NCBI GenBank assembly: GCA_015493495.1
Contig: WGDB01000146.1
Coordinates: 1 to 38,849, forward strand
Source: Helicobacteraceae bacterium
Lineage (GTDB): Bacteria > Campylobacterota > Campylobacteria > Campylobacterales > Sulfurimonadaceae
DNA length: 38,849 nucleotides
Direction of reading: 5' to 3'
A model generated the notes under the pieces. It saw only the letters and a program-made list of their open reading frames with translations, had not been told where the DNA came from and did no database searches. Made by a program: the position numbers and the translations under genes. Below, in pieces: positions 24,760 to 33,477 of this stretch (its first letter is position 1; each line of letters opens with the position of its first letter).

Positions 24760-27585
24760 TCAGTAATTGGTATCAGCCGTGATACCGGCAGTACCATTTT
24801 GTCCATTACTACCCAAAGAGAGTCCGCCGCGTCCGGCTTGACCACCGGAACCTTTCCCCAGGAGGGTGTTGTTTTGTGTATAGTCGGGATCAACACTGTT
24901 ATTGTGAATGTAGACACCATAGGAGACACCGCCGCAGCCGCCACCGCCGCCACCACCGTGACCACCGTTACCGCCAGCGCCTCCAGCACCACCATTTCCA
25001 CTCAGACCACTGCTGTCGGCAAGGCCCGATTGACCACCTGCAGCACCTTGACCGCCATGACCACCAAACCCGCCATTGCCACCGTTACCGCCATCACCGT
25101 TTTTGATGGTGTTTCCAAGAAGGGTTGGAAAACTGCTTGAGCTTGTTGAAAAAGTGATGAACACAGCAAATGAACCGCCACCGCTCCCTCCGGCGTTACC
25201 GCCCATACCGGCACGTCCGCCGCCGCCGCCACCACCACCGGAGCCACCAAGAATATCTGTAGTACCACAACCGTCATTGTCATCAATACCGCCGCCAGCT
25301 CCACCGCCGCCACCGCCATTTCCATCTGTACCGTTTTGACCATTCGTACCACTTGCAAGGCTCCATTCTCCGTTGCTCACACTGCCGCCGGGTGACAGGC
25401 AACCGGTGCCTCCGGCTCCGGATGACCCATCTGCGCCATCTGTCCCATCAATGGCATCTCGTTCATAGCCACCTGTCGCATAAGTAGTACAGTCACTATT
25501 AGTCTGAATGTCATATCCACCGATACCACCACTACCTGGAGTTGCTCCTGTACCATTTGCACCGGGAGGCTGCTGGTCGTTGTTGTTTGGACATTGTACT
25601 GCACCACCGTTGCCTCCAGCTATTCCATCACCACCGTCACCGGCTGTTCCCTGATTACCTGGTGTTGCTGCGGAGTTTATACATTCTGCATGATTTGCTG
25701 TCCCGGAATTAAAAGCATCTTGTCCATCAACACCAGAAGTACCATCCATACCATCAGGACCATCACTGCCTGGACTCCCTGCAGCTGCATTACCTCCACT
25801 TATCTGGTTGGATACTAAAGTAAAATGACTGTCACTGTCATTGATCCAAAGTGCATACGTACTTCCTAGAGACTGGTCGGTACCATTGATACTAAAACCT
25901 TCAATGCGTGTCTGTTGTGTGATGCTGTCTGCGATCATAGTTTTGTTTTGTGATGGGTCACCGGTGATAGAGGTTGTCTGTCTTTCTATCTCTCTTTGCC
26001 AGGTCAGCGGGTCATATCCACCAAGTAGATCGATGCTGTTATGGATGGTGACCTGTTCTCTGTAGTTACCGGCTGCCACCAGGACTTTATCACGTCCTGT
26101 TGAGATCGCTTGTGCGATACCCTGGGTAACAGTGAGACAAGGGTAGTCACTGCCTCCTGTTATATAAGGACTTAGACCACAACTGCCATCATCTATGGAA
26201 TGTGCGTCACTGCCCGAGACATAGATCGCTGTCGGATCGATAGCGGGTGACACGGTCACATGGACAAGAGCCAGATTGGAAAGGTGGCCTTGCAGGTCGC
26301 CAACGATATAGCTGATAGTTGCATTGCCGACAAAGTTGGATGCCGGGATGAAGGTCATTACTCCCTGGCTGTTCACACTCCATACATTGGAGTCACTGTC
26401 GACCAATGTGTTTTGAACACCTGCAGCTGCAAGGTTAAGGTCGACACTTGCTGTGTCAAGGTCTGTATCGATGTCATTTGTGAGGATATTGAAACTGACT
26501 GCCTGATCGACAGAGGTTGTAGCATTGTCTTCGACAGCTACTGGTGCATTGGGGTCAGGCAAGTCAAGTGTTGTAACATTGTTCTGGACATAAGAGGAGT
26601 TGTTGTCAGCTGCGTCAAAAGCATTGAGCTTATAGACATAAGTCGTCTCAGCGTCAAGAGCGGTGTCGTCATAAGATGTCTCTTGCTGTGTTACCAGCAG
26701 CTGTGTCGGTGAACACCCGCTCCCTTTACATCGGTATAAACGGTATCCCTGAACACCGACAGCATCATATGACGCTTTCCATGCAAGATGTGTTGTTGAT
26801 GAAGATACTGCTGTTATGTTCAGTTGTGATGGTGCTGTCGGAGCTGTACTATCAGTGGTTGAAGCTATACTGAAGAAGATAAGATAATCATCATCGTTTA
26901 TGACTCCTGCAGTATCTTTACATCGCACATAGTATATATAAGTCTTACCATTTTCAAGTGCTCTTATGTGTTGTGAATGTTCCTGGGCACCTGTCGATGA
27001 AAAGGTCTCTGTCATCACATCATAGTTTTGTTCAGGGAGTGTCGCATAACGACAAGTGGCATTTTTGTCTGTATGAAGTCCTATGGTCACTTCGGTTGTT
27101 CCTTCAACGATGACGGCGTTAGGAGATGCATCAGAGCGAACGGCAGGCACACCTGAGCTACACGGTGTCGTTGTCGTGTTGTCATCTTTCGAGGCATAAC
27201 TGAAGAAGATAAGGTAATCATCATTGTTTGTGACTCCTGCAGCATCTTTACATCGTACATAGTATATATAAGTCTTACCACTTTCAAGTGCACTTAGGTG
27301 TTGTGAATGTTCCTGGGCACCTGTCGATGAAAAGGTCTCTGTCATCACATCATAGTTTTGTTCCGGGAGTGTCGCATAACGACAAGTGGCATTTTTGTCT
27401 GTATGCAGTCCTATGGTCACTTCGGTTGTTCCTTCAGCGACGACGGCGTTAGGAGATGCATCTGAGCGAAGTGTAGGCAGATCTGAGCTGCACTGTGTCA
27501 CTGTAGTGTTGTCATCTTGCGAGCTACAGCCAGACAAGAGTACTAATGCTAGCGTGATTGTGAAGATATAAATAATATTTTTCAT
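24760..27585 (-). CDS. Large glycine-rich surface lipoprotein with repeats, FN3, Ig-like and beta-helix-like regions
   Basis: The 941-residue protein starts with a lipoprotein signal (lipobox LLSGC, Cys 20). Two nearly identical 110-residue units follow (about 26-245). Next come an FN3-like domain (about 250-345, with YRLYRCKGSGC), a VCBS/Ig-like domain (about 352-455, VSFNILTNDID... and ATISYIVGD), a DUF1565/pectate-lyase-like beta-helix part (about 460-600), and a long region of Gly-rich, collagen-like runs (GGAGGNGGHGGGGGGG) to the end. It is probably anchored in the outer membrane as an adhesin or extracellular-matrix protein. The plus strand of the Gly-rich part shows long spurious reading frames. 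Confidence 0.8.
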   Translation of the reverse strand: MKNIIYIFTITLALVLLSGCSSQDDNTTVTQCSSDLPTLRSDASPNAVVAEGTTEVTIGLHTDKNATCRYATLPEQNYDVMTETFSSTGAQEHSQHLSALESGKTYIYYVRCKDAAGVTNNDDYLIFFSYASKDDNTTTTPCSSGVPAVRSDASPNAVIVEGTTEVTIGLHTDKNATCRYATLPEQNYDVMTETFSSTGAQEHSQHIRALENGKTYIYYVRCKDTAGVINDDDYLIFFSIASTTDSTAPTAPSQLNITAVSSSTTHLAWKASYDAVGVQGYRLYRCKGSGCSPTQLLVTQQETSYDDTALDAETTYVYKLNAFDAADNNSSYVQNNVTTLDLPDPNAPVAVEDNATTSVDQAVSFNILTNDIDTDLDTASVDLNLAAAGVQNTLVDSDSNVWSVNSQGVMTFIPASNFVGNATISYIVGDLQGHLSNLALVHVTVSPAIDPTAIYVSGSDAHSIDDGSCGLSPYITGGSDYPCLTVTQGIAQAISTGRDKVLVAAGNYREQVTIHNSIDLLGGYDPLTWQREIERQTTSITGDPSQNKTMIADSITQQTRIEGFSINGTDQSLGSTYALWINDSDSHFTLVSNQISGGNAAAGSPGSDGPDGMDGTSGVDGQDAFNSGTANHAECINSAATPGNQGTAGDGGDGIAGGNGGAVQCPNNNDQQPPGANGTGATPGSGGIGGYDIQTNSDCTTYATGGYERDAIDGTDGADGSSGAGGTGCLSPGGSVSNGEWSLASGTNGQNGTDGNGGGGGGAGGGIDDNDGCGTTDILGGSGGGGGGGGRAGMGGNAGGSGGGSFAVFITFSTSSSSFPTLLGNTIKNGDGGNGGNGGFGGHGGQGAAGGQSGLADSSGLSGNGGAGGAGGNGGHGGGGGGGCGGVSYGVYIHNNSVDPDYTQNNTLLGKGSGGQAGRGGLSLGSNGQNGTAGITADTNY
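26870..27535. repeat. 330-bp tandem duplication inside the lipoprotein gene
   Basis: Two adjacent copies with a 330-bp period (landmarks CATCGCACATAGTATATATA at 26921 and CATCGTACATAGTATATATA at 27251) encode the two 110-residue units. They differ at only a few scattered bases, mostly near the outer edges, which suggests a recent duplication or gene conversion. Confidence 0.85.
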
Positions 27586-27838
27586 CTTTGTACCTTTTCT
27601 GTATTATGAGAGATAGTCATTAAAGATCAAAAAATAAACTATCTACTTATAGTAATTATACATTTTACTCAATAAAAAGTTTGTACACAGAAGGAAAATA
27701 AGGGTTAGCCCCTGAATCCTTCTAGTACTACACATCAATGAATCATTAGACCAGCGCTCCAATCTCTACAAATAAACTCAGGCCAAAGTCAGCATGAAGT
27801 GTCGATAGCACTTTTTTGTTTTTATCCTATAATATGTG
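27586..27838. other. Intergenic region with relic of an integrated element
   Basis: No intact gene was found. The stretch 27723-27740 matches the DNA left of attL (8449-8466) at 17 of 18 bases; 27748-27762 resembles the anticodon/D side of the tRNA; and 27767-27813 is a diverged fragment of the element gene at 23038-23382 (minus frame reads LHADFGLSLFV as in that gene). The adhesin promoter must also lie here. Confidence 0.55.
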
Positions 27839-28396
27839 ATGGATAAAAAATTAAAAAAATATATTGAACGGTATGATCACATACAAGATTGTGCAAACCA
27901 TGAACTTAAGCCCAACGGTGGAATGATCGTTTTGATCAATCAAGAGACAGAATGTGAAATAGTCATTGAAAACAGTGTTTATGCACTAGATAGTTTTCAA
28001 GCGGTACTGATAAATGCTTATGAGGTCTCTGTAGATATTCAAGCAGATAAAGCTTTAAACCTTATAGCTATACGCTTCAAAGGTGCAGGCGCCTCTTTCT
28101 TTTATGAAGGAGAGATGGAGCAACTTATGCAGATGCCTAAAGCACCTATTTTTATAGAAAAAAACATTTTAGAAAACAGACTTGATAGCTATTTAAAAAA
28201 TCGTTTAACAGCCAGTCAGTTGCCTTTTAATATTATGAAGATCATAGATTTGTTGGACACTCAAGGCAGTGATTACAAGATAGATGAAGTGATGGCTATT
28301 GCGAATATCCCAAGGAAGATATTGGACAAGATATTTAATTTGAGGACTGGGTTGAGTTTCAAAGCCTACGCTTCATTGCGTAAATTTGATGACTAA
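27839..28396 (+). CDS. AraC-like protein with short DNA-binding end
   Basis: This 185-residue protein has a cupin/DUF6597-like N-terminal half (about 20-110) and a C-terminal segment resembling the first half of an AraC helix-turn-helix (IDEVMAIANIPRKILDKIFNLRTGLSFKAYASLRKF). The second helix-turn-helix that AraC proteins normally have is absent, so it is either a short variant or truncated. ATG 27839 and GTG 27836 are adjacent possible starts; no clear ribosome site is seen. It is a lone gene next to a relic region. Confidence 0.6.
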   Translation: MDKKLKKYIERYDHIQDCANHELKPNGGMIVLINQETECEIVIENSVYALDSFQAVLINAYEVSVDIQADKALNLIAIRFKGAGASFFYEGEMEQLMQMPKAPIFIEKNILENRLDSYLKNRLTASQLPFNIMKIIDLLDTQGSDYKIDEVMAIANIPRKILDKIFNLRTGLSFKAYASLRKFDD

Positions 28397-28451
28397 GATT
28401 TTTGTGTTCCTGTGTAAATGGGTATTTGTACGTTGAGACCAAAAGTTGAAA

Positions 28452-28471
28452 ATAGATTAGTTTTAATCTAT
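28452..28471. terminator. Hairpin between convergent genes
   Basis: ATAGATTA (28452-28459) and TAATCTAT (28464-28471) form a perfect 8-bp stem with a 4-nt loop between the AraC-like gene and the small protein on the opposite strand. Confidence 0.4.
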
Positions 28472-28487
28472 CCTCGCTATTGATGTC

Positions 28488-28850
28488 TTACGCGGCTTGG
28501 ATGAAAAGAAGGTACTTTTTGTCTTGTAGAGACTCTCCAAAGCCGATGATCTCTTGGTCTATGCGTTGGCCAGCGGCACTGTAAGAGACTTTAACCTCAT
28601 ACATCATGGCCTCGTTGGAGAGGCTGTTGAGCTTTTGGAAGGTCTGAAGAGCGTTGAGAGCTGTTTTTCCTAGAAAGAGAAAGAGCTTTTTTTGGGTATC
28701 GTCTACTTTGTAAAGAGCGACATTACTCTCTCCTACGGGAGTGAACTGACCCTCTTTCGTCTCTTGGAGTTGCATGACATTCATAGTGAAGGCAGGGTCA
28801 TCTTGAATGGCTTCACGTATATCTTCGATGAGGTCAATGAGTACCTTCAT
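28488..28850 (-). CDS. Hypothetical protein downstream of glutamate dehydrogenase
   Basis: A 120-residue soluble protein with a hydrophobic core and no recognised domain. It lies 5 nt after gdhA on the same strand, so it is probably co-transcribed. A role linked to nitrogen metabolism is suggested only by position. Confidence 0.7.
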   Translation of the reverse strand: MKVLIDLIEDIREAIQDDPAFTMNVMQLQETKEGQFTPVGESNVALYKVDDTQKKLFLFLGKTALNALQTFQKLNSLSNEAMMYEVKVSYSAAGQRIDQEIIGFGESLQDKKYLLFIQAA

Positions 28851-28855
28851 TTTTT

Positions 28856-30238
28856 TTAGACTCCTTCTGCGATCATAGCGTCTGCAACACGCTTAAAGCC
28901 TGCGATGTTGGCACCATCGACATAGTTGCCTTCTACACCATACTCTTTGGCTGTCGCTGCAACATTTTCACAGATCTCTTCCATAGTCTGTTGGAGTTTG
29001 GCATCGACCTCGTCAAAGGTCCATTTTTGCATGGCAGCATTTTGACTCATCTCGAAACCGCTGACTGCAACACCACCAGCATTGGCTGCCTTGGCTGGAG
29101 CGAGGCAGATGTCACTGTTTAACATAAGGTGAACAGCCTCTGTTGTCGATGGCATGTTGGCGCCCTCTGTCACACTCTGACACCCATTGGCGATAAGATT
29201 TTTGGCATCGACTTCGGTGAGTTCGTTTTGTGTCGCACATGGAAAGGCTGCGAAACATGGGATGTTCCATGCTGCGTGACCACCTTTAGGGTAGTCAGAA
29301 ACAGGGATGTACTGTGCTTCTGGGTGTGTGACGATATACTCTTCCAAAGAGACACGACGTTGGAGTTTAAGCTCTTTTAGTAGTGGTAAGTCTACACCAC
29401 GAGCATCATAGATGGTTCCTTTTGAGTCGGTACAAGTGACAGGGATGGCACCTAAGTGTTGTAGCTTTTCGATAGCATGAAGGGCAACATTACCAGCGCC
29501 ACTGACAGCACAGATCTTCTCTTTTAAGCTCTCTTTGCCCTCAAGTTCCAACATCTTTTGTGTAAAGTAGACGGCACCGTAACCTGTTGCTTCCGGACGC
29601 ATAAGAGAGCCTCCAAAAAAGTAAGGTTTACCGGTTAAGACACCTTCAAATGCTGAAGTGATCTTTTTATATTCACCAAACAGGTAACCGATCTCACGGC
29701 CACCCACTCCGATATCACCGGCAGGCACGTCAATACGTGGTCCAATATACTTGTGAAGTTCACGCATAAAAGCAGAACAAAACTTCATAACCTCAAAGTC
29801 ACTTTTACCTTTAGGATCGAAGTCACTTCCTCCTTTTGCACCGCCAATAGGCAGACCCGTCAGAGCATTTTTCAAGATTTGTTCAAATCCTAGAAATTTC
29901 AAGACACCTTCATTAACACTGGGGTGAAAACGTAAGCCTCCCTTGTAAGGCCCCAGTGCATTGTTGAATTGCACACGGTAACCTGTGTTAACCTGCGCTT
30001 CGTTGTTGTCATCAAGCCATACGACTTTAAACTTGATGACGCGGTCTGGTGTGATAAGTCGGCGAACGATGGCGTTTTTGGCACTTTTATTATAGATCTC
30101 ATCAGACTTGAAAAGTGGAAAGATAGAAAGAAGCACCTCCTCCATAGCTTGGAAAAAGACATCGTCTTCGGCACAGTTTAAGTTTTTTAGCTTAGCGATC
30201 TCTTCTTTAGCATTGACAATAGTGTTTATTTTTCTCAT
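28856..30238 (-). CDS. gdhA: NADP-type glutamate dehydrogenase
   Basis: This cytoplasmic enzyme makes glutamate from 2-oxoglutarate and ammonium using NADPH, giving ammonium assimilation. At 460 residues it has the size of hexameric bacterial GdhA. The catalytic region GLPIGGAKGGSDFDPKGK with the active-site lysine lies near residues 120-140, the dinucleotide fold has VSGAGNVALHAIEKL near 250, and a C-terminal VAVSGFEMSQNA segment is present. It diverges from the nuo operon and precedes one small gene. Confidence 0.96.
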   Translation of the reverse strand: MRKINTIVNAKEEIAKLKNLNCAEDDVFFQAMEEVLLSIFPLFKSDEIYNKSAKNAIVRRLITPDRVIKFKVVWLDDNNEAQVNTGYRVQFNNALGPYKGGLRFHPSVNEGVLKFLGFEQILKNALTGLPIGGAKGGSDFDPKGKSDFEVMKFCSAFMRELHKYIGPRIDVPAGDIGVGGREIGYLFGEYKKITSAFEGVLTGKPYFFGGSLMRPEATGYGAVYFTQKMLELEGKESLKEKICAVSGAGNVALHAIEKLQHLGAIPVTCTDSKGTIYDARGVDLPLLKELKLQRRVSLEEYIVTHPEAQYIPVSDYPKGGHAAWNIPCFAAFPCATQNELTEVDAKNLIANGCQSVTEGANMPSTTEAVHLMLNSDICLAPAKAANAGGVAVSGFEMSQNAAMQKWTFDEVDAKLQQTMEEICENVAATAKEYGVEGNYVDGANIAGFKRVADAMIAEGV

Positions 30239-30559
30239 TTAGAACCTTGTAAATAGTATGGTGTATTATAAGATAATTCTGATTATTACACCACCAGTTA
30301 ATCAGCTCAAATCTCAAGAGGAAGGTAAGCGGTGAGTTTCAAGAAAAATGAGAAGAGATGCAGCAACATAGCTAAGGCGAGGTTCTATTTGTTTGAAGTG
30401 TTGTTTCTTCTCATACCTCCCGTAGAACAAGGGTCGTTTTATAGATGCTCTTTCAAAATTGAAGATGAAAATATGTTGGAATTAAGATGAAATGAGTCAT
30501 AATTTAACTATATAAAGTATTATAAAAATTTATTTTTGATTTAAAGGTTTCTCCTACAT
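30239..30559. promoter_or_regulatory. Divergent gdhA / nuo promoter region
   Basis: No gene was found. An imperfect inverted repeat pairs TGAGAAGA (30349-30356) with TCTTCTCA (30406-30413), and CAACA (30364-30368) with TGTTG (30399-30403). The last 60 nt before nuoA are AT-rich (TATAAAG, TATTATAAAA) and probably hold its promoter. Exact -35/-10 sites cannot be assigned. Confidence 0.4.
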
Positions 30560-30919
30560 ATGAACAGCTCTCTTCTTCTGGCTTCGATCATGGTGACCGT
30601 TTTGGTTGTCTTGTTACCGCTTCTTTTTCATCTGACCCGCTACCTGGGTGCCAAGAGCGATAATGTCCGTAAAAATGAACCGGTAGAAGGCGGGATCAGA
30701 GTCACTCATAAAGATGCTTTTGATGCTTTCAATGTCAAGTTCTTTCTAGTTGGAATTATCTTTTTGGTCTTTGATGTCGAGGTCCTTTTTATCTTCCCTT
30801 GGGCCTTAAACTTAAGAGAACTTGGTCTGTTTGCGCTGCTTGAGATGTTTGTCTTTGTAGGCCTTCTTGTAGGGGGACTCCTTTATGTTTACCGTTCGGG
30901 AGTCTTAAAATGGACGTAA
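30560..30919 (+). CDS. nuoA: NADH-quinone oxidoreductase subunit A
   Basis: The 119-residue membrane subunit has three helices (about 5-27, 63-83, 90-112) and the conserved loop with Glu/Asp in FDVEVLF. It is the first gene of the complex I operon. Its stop overlaps the nuoB start by 10 nt. Confidence 0.96.
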   Translation: MNSSLLLASIMVTVLVVLLPLLFHLTRYLGAKSDNVRKNEPVEGGIRVTHKDAFDAFNVKFFLVGIIFLVFDVEVLFIFPWALNLRELGLFALLEMFVFVGLLVGGLLYVYRSGVLKWT

Positions 30920-31428
30920 GTAATACCCACCTCTTGGATGAGGCTGTCGTCACAACGACTATGGATGCTGTGGTCACTTGGGGTAGAGAAGCTTCTCTGT
31001 GGCCTTTTGTTTTTGGAACGGCCTGTTGTGCGATAGAGTTTATGGCAACAGCGGCGAGTCGTTATGACATTTCTCGCTTTGGTGCTGAGGTACTCCGTTT
31101 TTCTCCACGTCATGCTGACCTATTAGTGGTGGCAGGCACTGTGAGCTATAAACAAGCTCCCATCTTAAAACAGATCTACGACCAGATGCCTGAGCCTAAA
31201 TGGGTGGTTGCTGTGGGTGCCTGTGCTTCGACAGGTGGTTTTTATGACAACTACACCACGCTGCAGGGTATTGATGAGATCATCCCGGTAGATGTCTATG
31301 TGGCAGGGTGTCCACCACGACCGGAGGCGATCATTGATGCTGTTTTGGATATACAGAGACAGTTGAAGCGTGAGCCCAAGTTCAGTGTCAGAAACAGTGA
31401 CTTTAAAGGCAAACTTGATGATCACTAA
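30910..31428 (+). CDS. nuoB: NADH-quinone oxidoreductase subunit B
   Basis: This 172-residue peripheral subunit binds iron-sulfur cluster N2, the last before quinone. The cysteine motif is seen as ACCAIEFM near residue 38, then GACASTGG near 102 and VAGCPPRPEAI near 130. Its end overlaps the nuoCD start. Confidence 0.97.
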   Translation: MDVSNTHLLDEAVVTTTMDAVVTWGREASLWPFVFGTACCAIEFMATAASRYDISRFGAEVLRFSPRHADLLVVAGTVSYKQAPILKQIYDQMPEPKWVVAVGACASTGGFYDNYTTLQGIDEIIPVDVYVAGCPPRPEAIIDAVLDIQRQLKREPKFSVRNSDFKGKLDDH

Positions 31429-33043
31429 GACTGTAGAGAGCGGCGCACTTTACGGCGTGTTGCTAGAGGCCAAAGAACATGATGGTTTTACACTCCTTTT
31501 AGATATTACAGCGGTTGACAACCTTTATAGAAAACACCCTACAAACTGTCGTTTTGAACTTATTTACATCTTACGTCATGAAAGCTTTGAAGAGACGCGT
31601 ATGATCAAGGTCTTGGTTGCTGATGCTGATGAAGGGGTTGAGAGTATTGTTCCACTTTTCAGTGCTGCAGAGTGGGCGGAGCGTGAGGTGTATGATCAGT
31701 ATGGTATACACTTTAAACACCATAAGATGCTCAAGCGTATTTTAAACCACAACGAATTTGTAGGCCATCCGCTTAGAAAAGATTATGAGATCACCAAGGG
31801 GCAGTACTGCACCACTTCTCAAGATCTTATGGATGAGATGGCACCGCTGCTTGAAGAGCGTGCTCTGGACATGAGAGCTGATGACCTTATGATAGTCAAC
31901 CTCGGACCTTCTCACCCTGCAAGTCACGGTACGATCAGGACTCTGGCAGCGCTTGACGGTGAGACCATCGTAGCGGCAGCATGTGAAGTGGGGTATCTGC
32001 ATCGTGGTTTTGAGAAGAGCTGTGAAAACCACAACTATAATCAGATCATCCCCTACACAGACCGTCTGAACTACTGTTCGGCGCTGATGAACAACATCGC
32101 TTTTTCCAAGACGGTAGAAGAGATGTTAGAGGTGACACTGCCTGATAGAGGGATCTTTATCAGAGTGATCCTCTCAGAACTCTCACGCATTATCGATCAT
32201 CTGGTCTGTTTGGCGGCTGGACTTTTGGACATGGGTGGACAGACCAACTACTGGTACCTCTTCAATCCGCGTAACAACGCGTATGACTTCCTCTCTAAAC
32301 TGACCGGTGCCCGTTTGACCAACTCCTACATGCGCATCGGTGGTATGACACATGATCTTTATGCGGGGTGGAGAGAGGATCTTGAAGATGTCTTGGTGAA
32401 GATAGACGAGGGGATCACGGACTCTTTGAAGATGATCATGCACAACCGCATCTATAATGACCGGATCCAAAATGTCTCTCCTGTCTCTGCAAAAGAGGCC
32501 ATAGACTACGGTTTTACAGGTCCTAATCTAAGAGCAAGTGGTGTGGCCTATGATCTTAGGGTTTCCAATCCCTATTACTACTACGATACCTTTGATTTTG
32601 AGATGGTTGTGGGTTCAGTGGGAGATACGTATGACCGTATGATGGTCCGTTTTGATGAGATGAACGAAAGTATGAAGATCATAAAACAGGCGATGAAACG
32701 TATACCTGATGGCCCTATCAATGTGGATGACAAACGTATCACCATGCCAAGCAAAGAGGCTGTTTACGGTGGGATCGAGGGGATGATGAACCAGTTTAAG
32801 TTGGTCATCGATGGCGTCAAGGTACCCGAAGGTGAATATTATGGTGCGTTTGAGGCAGCCAATGGTGAGTTGGGTTTTTACATCGTGAGTGATGGCAGCG
32901 GCACTCCTTACAAGGTAAAGGTACGGCCTCCGAGCTTTTATCATATGCAGGCCTATCCCAAGATCATTGAGAACTATCAGGTGGCAGACGCCATTATGAC
33001 CTTAGGGAGTCTTAACATTATTGCAGGGGAGATGGACCGATGA
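31418..33043 (+). CDS. nuoCD: Fused NADH-quinone oxidoreductase subunit C/D
   Basis: This 541-residue protein joins a short NuoC domain (about 1-130; SAEWAEREVYDQYGIHF and the HPLRKDY link) to a complete NuoD (49-kDa) domain (LGPSHPASHGTIR near 167, then a GDTYDRMMVRFDEM stretch and a C-terminal FYHMQAYPKIIENYQVADAIMTLGSLNIIAGEMDR end). ATG 31418 overlaps the nuoB stop by 11 nt and follows AAGG; a longer in-frame start at 31370 is inside nuoB and unlikely. It forms the quinone-site module of the peripheral arm. Confidence 0.95.
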   Translation: MITKTVESGALYGVLLEAKEHDGFTLLLDITAVDNLYRKHPTNCRFELIYILRHESFEETRMIKVLVADADEGVESIVPLFSAAEWAEREVYDQYGIHFKHHKMLKRILNHNEFVGHPLRKDYEITKGQYCTTSQDLMDEMAPLLEERALDMRADDLMIVNLGPSHPASHGTIRTLAALDGETIVAAACEVGYLHRGFEKSCENHNYNQIIPYTDRLNYCSALMNNIAFSKTVEEMLEVTLPDRGIFIRVILSELSRIIDHLVCLAAGLLDMGGQTNYWYLFNPRNNAYDFLSKLTGARLTNSYMRIGGMTHDLYAGWREDLEDVLVKIDEGITDSLKMIMHNRIYNDRIQNVSPVSAKEAIDYGFTGPNLRASGVAYDLRVSNPYYYYDTFDFEMVVGSVGDTYDRMMVRFDEMNESMKIIKQAMKRIPDGPINVDDKRITMPSKEAVYGGIEGMMNQFKLVIDGVKVPEGEYYGAFEAANGELGFYIVSDGSGTPYKVKVRPPSFYHMQAYPKIIENYQVADAIMTLGSLNIIAGEMDR

Positions 33044-33477
33044 GTTTTAGCTTCACTAAGGCCAACCTTGAGCGCATAGAAGTGTTAAAAAATCGTTACC
33101 CTTCAACGCAGGCACTCTCTCTGCCTTGTTTGTGGATGGCACAGTATCAAGAGGGTTACATCACACTTGATGCTATCGATGTTATCAGTGAGACTATAGA
33201 CGTTCCGGCCATGGAGATCTACCGTGTGGCGACCTTTTACACGATGTTTCATCTTGAAGCAACACAGAAAAAACGGGTTTTAGTCTGTAAGACCCTCTCT
33301 TGTAAACTTTGTGGCAGTGAGGGCATTTTAGAACATCTCAAAGGGCATGATGTTTTGGTGGAGCATGTAGAATGCCTGGGCTCTTGTGGTACGGCACCGG
33401 TGATGCAGATCGATGATGTTAATTATGAAAATCTGACACCTGAGAAGGTCGACACCATTTTGGAGGCCTTGAGATGA
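33040..33477 (+). CDS. nuoE: NADH-quinone oxidoreductase subunit E
   Basis: This 145-residue thioredoxin-like [2Fe-2S] subunit has CKTLSC near 87-92 and ECLGSCGTAP near 126-135. It starts with a four-base ATGA overlap with nuoCD. Having true NuoE and NuoF suggests the complex can take electrons from NADH, unlike the Campylobacter complex. Confidence 0.94.
   Translation: MSFSFTKANLERIEVLKNRYPSTQALSLPCLWMAQYQEGYITLDAIDVISETIDVPAMEIYRVATFYTMFHLEATQKKRVLVCKTLSCKLCGSEGILEHLKGHDVLVEHVECLGSCGTAPVMQIDDVNYENLTPEKVDTILEALR

Noticed and set aside
24799-25358. Several overlapping open frames on both strands (proline-, histidine- and valine-rich)
   Set aside because: They are shadow frames of the low-complexity glycine-rich end of the lipoprotein gene; composition explains them.
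30349-30413. A structured non-coding RNA or riboswitch before nuoA
   Set aside because: The inverted repeat is imperfect and far from the nuoA start; no known riboswitch core was recognised.
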